Positions 58,328 through 64,000 of a stretch of 64,000 bases of DNA are shown here, one piece after another. The translations under genes were made by a program, and so were the position numbers. The DNA comes from Edaphovirga cremea (GTDB taxonomy: Bacteria; Pseudomonadota; Gammaproteobacteria; Enterobacterales; Enterobacteriaceae), in assembly GCF_003332275.1 (NCBI RefSeq), contig NZ_QOVA01000006.1:116009-180008 (forward strand). The letters run 5' to 3'. The first letter of the stretch is position 1. Each line of letters begins with the position of its first letter. The notes under the pieces were generated by a model. The model was not told the DNA's origin. It saw nothing but the letters and a program-made list of their open reading frames with translations, and ran no database searches.

Positions 58328-58492
58328 TTACTTTACATCCAAAAATCGCATCTTATTAATAAGATATTGCAATCCTTCACTACGGTTTTTTAAACCTATA
58401 TTAGATACTACTGTATCTACGAATTTTATCTGTGAGTCAGATAATCGCACACCGACTTGATGTGTTTTCTTCTCTTTCATATTTGTTACCAT
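58328..58492 (-). CDS. Ribbon-helix-helix-like small regulator
   Basis: The 54-residue product (start MVTNMKEKKTHQVGVRLSD; an ATG at 58480 is equally possible) has a beta-strand HQVGVRLSDSQIKFVD followed by two helices (NRSEGLQYLINKM), the ribbon-helix-helix pattern of antitoxins and copy-control repressors. It is directly upstream of the primase-helicase on the same strand and may control it. A longer frame upstream to 58612 is hydrophobic and probably not translated. Confidence 0.65.
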   Translation of the reverse strand: MVTNMKEKKTHQVGVRLSDSQIKFVDTVVSNIGLKNRSEGLQYLINKMRFLDVK

Positions 58493-59236
58493 TACCTCAA
58501 TAATATTAAACATAAAAAAAACCATAATTACTAATATGGTTTTAATTGAACAGACGGCAATCTGCTTAACTAATATATTTATTAAAATTGAAGCAAGGAC
58601 TATTAACATCATGATTAACTACTTTAACGCCAGACGAAAGTGTTAAATGTTGATAATTAAGAAGGCAAAACGGAGATAATCTTTGATATTTATTTTATAG
58701 CATATTATTTTTTAGTGTTTCATGTCTTTCTTTAAATCTGTAAAACACATGAAAGATAAATGCAGTGTTTTTTGCCATGTCTCTATTATAACACGAAAGT
58801 TGACTTCGTTTCATCTATTATGTAAATAATTAAAATTCAGTGATAATCAAAGAAATAACGCACTACCGCTGGTGGCTGATTTCTTGCATACGATAGCAGA
58901 CAGCTAATTTTCACATCAACATAAATGAAAAAGTATTTTCACTATATAACGTCTAAATTTCATTATTTCATTTTAAGTCGTATTAATAGTTCATGATTAA
59001 GTAGTAAAATAGATGATATATATATATGCTAAAAGTAGTTCTCTTTGTGGGTACATCGTAGATACTTTTTAATTTTTGTATGTTCACTTGGACGAGGTGT
59101 GAAGATAAGCCTTAAAAACGCTCTGTAAGCCATCATGCGGTAGTTTTTATAAGATTTGATATTAGGTTACCTTTAAGACTAAAACCTCATAGCAGGTGTT
59201 CTACGAGGTTATAATCTCTTCATTATAAATCTATCT
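58493..59236. other. 744-bp AT-rich gap, candidate origin region
   Basis: No gene is supported. TTTCATGT (58718-58725) and ACATGAAA (58747-58754) form an inverted repeat, and TTTCAT recurs several times downstream (58818, 58958-58972). Very AT-rich DNA with repeats beside a replication protein gene is what an origin would look like, but this is inference. Confidence 0.35.
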
Positions 59237-60994
59237 CTATCTGTTAGGCCAGAATAGAGCACCATTGATTTCAGGATACCCTGCTATTGATAGCATTTCT
59301 TTTACTGTTTTATAAAAACCAAGATATGCATGTCTAATTTCATTGCGTATACTCAGTGACCTATTGACAAATTCATTGCTCGTTAATAATTTTTCCATCT
59401 CATCATTATTTTCGTAGATTATATTTTCAGTGAACGCTTCGACATCAAAATTCCAATGTGGCTTCCTATTTTCTCCACGAAAAAGAAAAATCTCATCAAT
59501 ACCACGACATTTTATTTTTATAGATATACAGCCGTCTGTTTTGTCGACCATCACAAACTCTATAATTGAGTTAATAACTGAGCGTATTTCATTTCTTGTC
59601 TCATCAGAAGAGTTAGTAAACACTTTCCAATGAATCATGTTCATAAAATCAATCATAGTAACTTCAAAATTCCCTTTGCTCTCTGCTAAAACCTTACGTT
59701 CTTTTATTCGCTCAATATCCCTCAGTAACACTTCTCTATTAGCTGATAGTTCCTTTAGTCTAATTGAGAACATTTTAATACTCACCCCCTCCTCTATAGA
59801 AAGAGATATATTTTCAATCTTCTTATCAATTCCGGTCACTTCATCTTGTTTAGCTGTTATTACTTTTACAAACTTAGATGTATCTTGACCTTTTTGCCTA
59901 TTGGCATCCATATACCCAATCAACAATGCAACGATCACACAATGGTCAACAAGTGGAGCAGTAATAGACCAACCAATACAGCCTTTCTGTAAATGTCTAC
60001 CATTCAAACAAATGTATCTTGGCTTGCCTCTATTCATAAAACCAGCCATAGTGCCGCCACATTTTCTACATCGAAGAATTGATAACCCTGAAAGTAGTTT
60101 GATATTATCTTTAGTAGGATCTTTTTTTGACTTATTACCATTCTGAGTCTTAAGCTCTTGAAGTTTTAAAAACTCAGTCTCACTTTTGCATAATGCGGGA
60201 TAATAATCACGAAGTTTATAAGTTTGACTATCAATATTAATAGTTCGCTCACCTATTAATGCTCTACTTTCACGCATCCTTTTCAGAACTTGATAATCCC
60301 ATTCTTTACCATTTAATCCATTGGGATATCTCTCATCAAGATACCTTTTCACCTTATATATTCCGTGACCGTCTAAAAAAAGATCAATTGCTTCTCGGGC
60401 GATATCCCAGTAATGTAAATGTTTGCGAACAGCCTCTTCTTGTGATCCGCTATCATCGATCCAGAAGGGGTGCTTACCACAACTTTTTATATTAACAGGG
60501 TATCCCTCTTTATGACGTTCCACTAAAACTTTAACATTACTAATTGTACGACTCTGCTTAGTTTTGCTTTCCTCATTTGCACGACTAAACATTAGAATAG
60601 ATGCCACCAGTTCATTAGGGTTTTTGTTAACAGAGTCCAATGTGTAAACTCTTTTATCCATCCCCGTTACAAGTGTTAGTCCAAGTTCCAGCAACTCAAT
60701 GAACAATTTTTGTGCAGTGATGACACCTTGCCGTGTAAGACGATCTAAATTCTCAACGTATAGCCAGCTATCCGCAGGTATGACTCCATGCTTTACAGCC
60801 TCAATAAACCCACCAAGTTTGCCTGTCTTAGCGTTTTGACCTCGAAAAGCACTCACCCCAGGATCTATGATCTCAGCAAGCTCCAGCTCGTTCGCCAAGG
60901 CACACTCCTTTGCCCCCTCCATCTGCCTTTTAAGGGTCGTTCCCTTAGCCTGACGCTCTGATGACCAGCGGATATAGCTGTATAACTTAGGCAT
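59237..60994 (-). CDS. Large serine recombinase (integrase of the island)
   Basis: The protein has 585 residues from the ATG at 60994, which has GGAG upstream; a TTG at 61009 is rejected. The N-terminal resolvase domain has [20 protein letters not shown] with the likely catalytic Ser11, then [14 protein letters not shown] recombinase domain and a zinc ribbon ([13 protein letters not shown] with a second cysteine pair downstream) follow, then a coiled-coil region at about residues 380-440. This is the standard architecture of phage/ICE large serine integrases. It sits at the right end of the island and should have catalysed integration into rimO. Its start is only 42 bases from the rimO start on the other strand. 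Confidence 0.92.
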   Translation of the reverse strand: MPKLYSYIRWSSERQAKGTTLKRQMEGAKECALANELELAEIIDPGVSAFRGQNAKTGKLGGFIEAVKHGVIPADSWLYVENLDRLTRQGVITAQKLFIELLELGLTLVTGMDKRVYTLDSVNKNPNELVASILMFSRANEESKTKQSRTISNVKVLVERHKEGYPVNIKSCGKHPFWIDDSGSQEEAVRKHLHYWDIAREAIDLFLDGHGIYKVKRYLDERYPNGLNGKEWDYQVLKRMRESRALIGERTINIDSQTYKLRDYYPALCKSETEFLKLQELKTQNGNKSKKDPTKDNIKLLSGLSILRCRKCGGTMAGFMNRGKPRYICLNGRHLQKGCIGWSITAPLVDHCVIVALLIGYMDANRQKGQDTSKFVKVITAKQDEVTGIDKKIENISLSIEEGVSIKMFSIRLKELSANREVLLRDIERIKERKVLAESKGNFEVTMIDFMNMIHWKVFTNSSDETRNEIRSVINSIIEFVMVDKTDGCISIKIKCRGIDEIFLFRGENRKPHWNFDVEAFTENIIYENNDEMEKLLTSNEFVNRSLSIRNEIRHAYLGFYKTVKEMLSIAGYPEINGALFWPNR

Positions 60995-61036
60995 GTGTAT
61001 ACTCTCCAAATTCTCAATAACATATTGTACAAAAAA

Positions 61037-62344
61037 ATGGCTAAGATTGGATTTTTATCATTAGGGTGCCCGAAAAACCTGGTGGATTCCGAAAGGATCC
61101 TGACCGAACTGCGCACGGAAGGTTATCAGGTCGTACCGCGTTATGATGACGCCGAGCTGGTGATAGTTAACACCTGTGGTTTTATCGACAGCGCCGTGCA
61201 GGAGTCGCTGGAAGCGATAGGCGAAGCGTTAAGCGAAAATGGCAAAGTTATTGTCACCGGTTGCCTGGGCGCAAAAGAGAATCAGATTCGTGAAGTGCAT
61301 CCAAAGGTGCTGGAAATCACCGGACCGCACAGCTATGAACAAGTTCTTTCTCACGTTCATCAGTACGTTCCCAAACCTGCGCATAATCCGTTTACCAGTC
61401 TCGTGCCGGAACAGGGTGTCAAATTGACGCCAAAACATTATGCGTACCTGAAGATTTCCGAAGGCTGCAACCACCGTTGTACCTTCTGCATCATTCCGTC
61501 TATGCGTGGCGATCTCGACAGTCGTCCGATTGGCTCCGTGCTCGATGAAGCCAAGCGTCTGGTTGATGCGGGTGTCAAAGAGTTGCTGGTGATTTCACAG
61601 GACACCTCGGCCTATGGTGCTGACGTCAAAAATCGTACCGGTTTCTGGAATGGGCAACCGGTAAAAACCAGCATGGTCAGTCTGTGTGAACAGCTTTCCA
61701 GCCTCGGAGTATGGGTTCGCCTGCACTACGTTTACCCCTATCCGCACGTTGACGACGTCATTCCTTTGATGGCAGAAGGCAAGATTCTGCCTTATCTGGA
61801 TATCCCTTTGCAGCACGCCAGTCCAAAGATCCTCAAGCTGATGAAGCGCCCTGGCGCGGTAGAGCGCACGCTTGAACGCATCAAACGCTGGCGCGAAATC
61901 TGCCCGGATCTGACGCTGCGCTCGACCTTTATTGTTGGCTTCCCCGGTGAAACGGAAGAAGATTTCCAGATGCTGCTCGACTTCCTGCAAGAAGCCAAAC
62001 TCGACCGCGTTGGCTGTTTCAAATACAGCCCGGTTGAGGGTGCGACCGCCAATGCGTTGGCCGATCAGGTTGATGAAGGGATCAAGGAAGAGCGCTATCA
62101 CCGCTTTATGCAGCTTCAGCAGCAGATTTCCAGCCAACGCCTGCAAGATAAAATTGGCCGTGATGTTTTGGTACTGATTGATGAAGTTGACGAAGAAGGT
62201 GCAATTGGCCGCAGCATGGCTGATGCCCCTGAGATTGATGGTGCCGTTTATCTGAACGGTGATACCTCGGTAAAAGCCGGTGATATCGTCAAGGTCAGAA
62301 TCGAAAATGCCGATGAATACGACCTGTGGGGCAGTCGAGTCTAA
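61037..62344 (+). CDS. rimO: Ribosomal protein uS12 methylthiotransferase RimO (5' end replaced by island)
   Basis: 435 codons from ATG 61037. The radical-SAM cluster motif is [16 protein letters not shown], the N-terminal UPF0004 domain has NTCGFID and GCLGA, and the C-terminal TRAM domain ends [10 protein letters not shown], as in E. coli. The enzyme methylthiolates Asp89 of ribosomal protein S12. The first 12 codons ([12 protein letters not shown]) come from the island and differ from the native ones stranded at 45831; they preserve IGFxSLGCP, including the first cluster Cys. There is no good Shine-Dalgarno (TTGTACAAAAAA). A GTG at 60995 is an alternative start. Confidence 0.93.
   Translation: MAKIGFLSLGCPKNLVDSERILTELRTEGYQVVPRYDDAELVIVNTCGFIDSAVQESLEAIGEALSENGKVIVTGCLGAKENQIREVHPKVLEITGPHSYEQVLSHVHQYVPKPAHNPFTSLVPEQGVKLTPKHYAYLKISEGCNHRCTFCIIPSMRGDLDSRPIGSVLDEAKRLVDAGVKELLVISQDTSAYGADVKNRTGFWNGQPVKTSMVSLCEQLSSLGVWVRLHYVYPYPHVDDVIPLMAEGKILPYLDIPLQHASPKILKLMKRPGAVERTLERIKRWREICPDLTLRSTFIVGFPGETEEDFQMLLDFLQEAKLDRVGCFKYSPVEGATANALADQVDEGIKEERYHRFMQLQQQISSQRLQDKIGRDVLVLIDEVDEEGAIGRSMADAPEIDGAVYLNGDTSVKAGDIVKVRIENADEYDLWGSRV
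61050..61090 (+). other. attR of the rimO island
   Basis: The junction is TGCCC at 61067-61071. Left of it TTAGGG belongs to the island; right of it GAAAAACCTGGTGG is native rimO. Combined with the left end, the island side gives TTAGGG-TG-CCCTAA. Extent is approximate. Confidence 0.72.
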
Positions 62345-62365
62345 AACTGTTCCTGCCAAACCCGC

Positions 62366-62397
62366 AAAAGGCGCAATACACATTGCGCTTTTTTTTA
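62366..62397 (+). terminator. Terminator of rimO
   Basis: GCGCAAT (62371-62377) and ATTGCGC (62382-62388) form the stem, with flanking A and T tracts (TTTTTTTT after it). It begins 22 bases after the rimO stop. Confidence 0.85.
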
Positions 62398-62543
62398 TCC
62401 GTTTGACCCGTCCTAAATAGCGTTGACACATTTCTGATTTATTTTTGGAGATCGTGACAATGACTGAATACCCGAAGGGGGACGCCGGGAGTGCGGCGTG
62501 GGCACTTTTTTTGGGCAAATTGGCCCATAGCAATTGGGATGAT

Positions 62544-63160
62544 TATTTGTTTTTAACGACGGATTCTGAGCAGGTTTCGGTTGATATAAATGTATTTTTC
62601 TACTTGAGCCTCGAAGCCTCAACCGACAAAGGGCCGCCAGTCGCCGCGGCCCTTTGAACCCAGGCTTTTTCGCGGCATTTCTCGTCGGCTGCGCCGATAC
62701 CTTCACTCATCTCTCCGGCGAACGGGTCGGCTTTAGGCTACAGATTATACATAGCCTATTGTTTTTAAACCAGGTTCAGTGCAGGTTTCGGTTGGTTTAT
62801 GATCGCTATTCTACTTGAACGCTTTCGCCTCAACCGACAAATGGCCGCCAATCGCCGCGGCCCTTTGAACCCAGGCTTTTTCGCGGCATTTCTCGCCGGC
62901 TGCGCCGGTTCCTTCACTCATCTCTCCGGCGGACGGGTCGGCTTTAGGTTCGGGCCATGCGTGAACTATTGTTTTAAAACAAGTTCGGAGTAGGTTTCGG
63001 TTGATATAAATGTATTTTTCTACTTGAGCCTCGAAGCCTCAACCGACAAAGGGCCGCCAGTCGCCGCGGCCCTTTGAACCCGGGCTTTTTCGCGGTATTC
63101 CCCGTCGGCTGCGCCGATACCTTCACTCATCACTCCGGCGGACGGGTCGGCTTTAGCCCA
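62544..63160. repeat. Three tandem copies of a ~210-bp structured repeat
   Basis: The marker AGGTTTCGGTTG occurs at 62572, 62783 and 62992 (periods 211 and 209). Each copy contains a hairpin AAAGGGCCGC / GCGGCCCTTT (62628-62655 in copy 1), then GAACCCxGGCTTTTTCGCGG, and ends in CGGGTCGGCTTTAG. Copies 1 and 3 are more alike than either is to copy 2. No protein gene is supported here; short frames are side effects of the repeats. Confidence 0.85.
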
Positions 63161-63464
63161 CATCCATGTGGGCGGACGCCTCTCACCGCCATCCTGGCGG
63201 TTCGCCCCTGCCTGCGTTCTTCGCTCAGCGAGTCATGACGCTCTGGGAAGGTCAAAGGAAACAACAACAGATAAAAAAATGATAATGAATTGAGACAATC
63301 TTGATGTTTTCATTTTCTCTTTTGATTATTTCTTTTGTCTTTGACCTTCCCCCGAGCATCATAAATTGCTGAGGGCGGAATGGAGGCAGGGATGAGCCGC
63401 CAGGACGGCGGCGAAAGGCGTCCGGCTACAGGGACCTGTAGCCTAAAGCCGACCCGTCCGCCGG
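63135..63464. repeat. Inverted repeat joining the two repeat families
   Basis: A 22-base segment at 63135-63156 (CCGGCGGACGGG...GGCTTTAG) is the exact reverse complement of 63443-63464. Pairing can be extended imperfectly through 63160-63255 against 63340-63440, so the end of the third 210-bp copy and the start of the first 315-bp copy could form a large hairpin. Confidence 0.7.
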
Positions 63465-64000
63465 AATGACAACCGAGGGCACCCGCAACGCGGGCAATTT
63501 GTGCTGCGTAAAGCGCGGGTGCAGGGGACACGCTTTTGTCCCCTGCTTGATTGCCGATCTTCACACTGGAAGAACGAAACAAAACCCAAAGCAATCAATC
63601 AACAAAACTATATTTTGACGTTCACAGACATTGAGATACAAAGTTCATTTTGACGTTGACCTTCCCCGAGCATCATGAATTGCTGAGGGCGGAATGGAGG
63701 CAGGGATGAGCCGCCATGGATGGCGGCGAAAGGCGTCCGGCTACAGGGACTGTAGCCTAAAGCCGACCCGTCCGCCGGAATGACAACCGAGGGAACCCGC
63801 AACGCGGGCAATTTATGCTGCGGAAAGCGCGGGTGCAGGGGACACGCTTTTGTCCCCTGCTTGATTGCCGATCTTCACACTGGAAGAACGAAACAAAACC
63901 CAAAGCAATCAATCAACAAAACTATATTTTGACGTTCACAGACATTGAGATACAAAGTTCATTTTGACGTTGACCTTCCCCGAGCATCATGAATTGCTGA
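63343..64000. repeat. Tandem ~315-bp GC-rich repeat (two full copies and the start of a third)
   Basis: GACCTTCCCC-GAGCATCAT begins at 63343, 63658 and 63972. Copies 1 and 2 are nearly identical across the full unit; the third is cut by the window end. Each has a perfect hairpin GCAGGGGACA-CGCTTT-TGTCCCCTGC (63521-63546 and 63835-63860) and a shared ACCCGCAACGCGGG palindrome. There are no spacers of constant length, so it is not a CRISPR array. Confidence 0.88.

Larger units (their letters stand above)
45867..61071. mobile_element. 15.2-kb genomic island inserted in the 5' end of rimO
   Basis: The element is bounded by TGCCC at 45867-45871 and 61067-61071, which separate the two halves of rimO. 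At the right end a large serine recombinase gene points inward (minus strand), the usual arrangement for elements integrated by such enzymes. Base composition is much lower in GC than the housekeeping genes on either side. Cargo: DUF2188 protein, membrane and exported proteins, DUF2971 protein, resolvase, Hcp with DUF4225 protein, HNH-like protein, primase-helicase and RHH regulator. Several genes are broken. No conjugation genes or phage structural genes are seen, so it is either defective, mobilised in trans, or a satellite-like element. Confidence 0.85.

Noticed and set aside
46230..61036. Shared ATATTGTACAAA at about 46234 and 61024 as the attachment repeats
   Set aside because: The rimO reading frame places the junctions at TGCCC 45867 and 61067, so this motif is internal to the island at both ends and at unequal distances.
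62413..62993. Short frames on both strands across the repeat region
   Set aside because: They are Arg/Pro/Ala-rich frames through GC-rich hairpins and recur with each repeat copy; no ribosome binding sites or family match.
63310..63811. Two similar minus-strand frames in the 315-bp repeat
   Set aside because: They exist only because the repeat is duplicated; sequence lacks protein character.
62544..64000. Possible CRISPR array from the regular repeats
   Set aside because: Units are 210 or 315 bp and whole units repeat; there are no short repeats with unique spacers and no cas genes.

Overview
The window looks like the chromosome of a member of the order Enterobacterales, most likely Yersiniaceae-like (Yersinia, Serratia, Rahnella and relatives). 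The backbone order icd / rluE-nudJ / mnmA-hflD-purB / phoP-phoQ / roxA is typical of the order, and yliI next to rimO is also a known enterobacterial neighbourhood. The genus assignment is inference; no rRNA gene is present.

Layout. (1) 1-26691: a plus-strand insecticidal Tc toxin locus with six large genes: a broken TcaA-like gene cut by the window edge, an intact TcaA-like gene, a full-length fused TcA gene (TcaA+TcaB in one protein), two separate TcaB-like genes and one TcaC/TcB gene. The genes are clearly tandem paralogues. Each gap between them holds a stem-loop, and in the last three the stem-loop sits directly in front of the ribosome binding site. No TcC (Rhs-core, tccC) gene is seen. 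(2) 26936-28269: a small secreted protein and a family 2 glycosyltransferase. (3) About 28600-31770: a decayed prophage beside the 3' end of icd, with a GH24 lysozyme, a LexA-box-controlled small gene, a membrane acyltransferase, tail-fibre debris and an internally deleted tyrosine integrase. (4) 31887-44980: conserved housekeeping genes icd, rluE, nudJ, mnmA, hflD, purB, phoP, phoQ, roxA, a 2OG-Fe(II) oxygenase, a GlpM-family protein, a HAD phosphatase and yliI. (5) 45867-61071: a 15.2-kb low-GC genomic island. (6) 61037-62344: rimO. (7) 62540-64000: two families of GC-rich structured tandem repeats.

The most striking feature is the island. It interrupts codons 12-14 of rimO. The original rimO start and 12-13 codons (MHQPRIGFVSLGCP) are stranded at the left end (45831-45893). 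The island's right end supplies a substitute start and 12 codons ([12 protein letters not shown]) fused in frame to the rest of rimO, so the gene stays intact while its 5' end and promoter are replaced. A large serine recombinase gene lies head-to-head with rimO, 42 bp away. Joining the two island ends in silico gives an attP with the palindrome TTAGGG-TG-CCCTAA. Island cargo includes an orphan Hcp plus DUF4225 protein (a probable T6SS effector pair) with a neighbouring small membrane protein, an HNH-like protein, a DUF2971 protein, a primase-helicase split by a frameshift, a small resolvase, a ribbon-helix-helix protein, and remnants of an Hha/YmoA-type regulator and a zinc-ribbon protein. 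A GNAT remnant lies just outside the left end.

All functional names come from reading the protein sequences; no database search was run.
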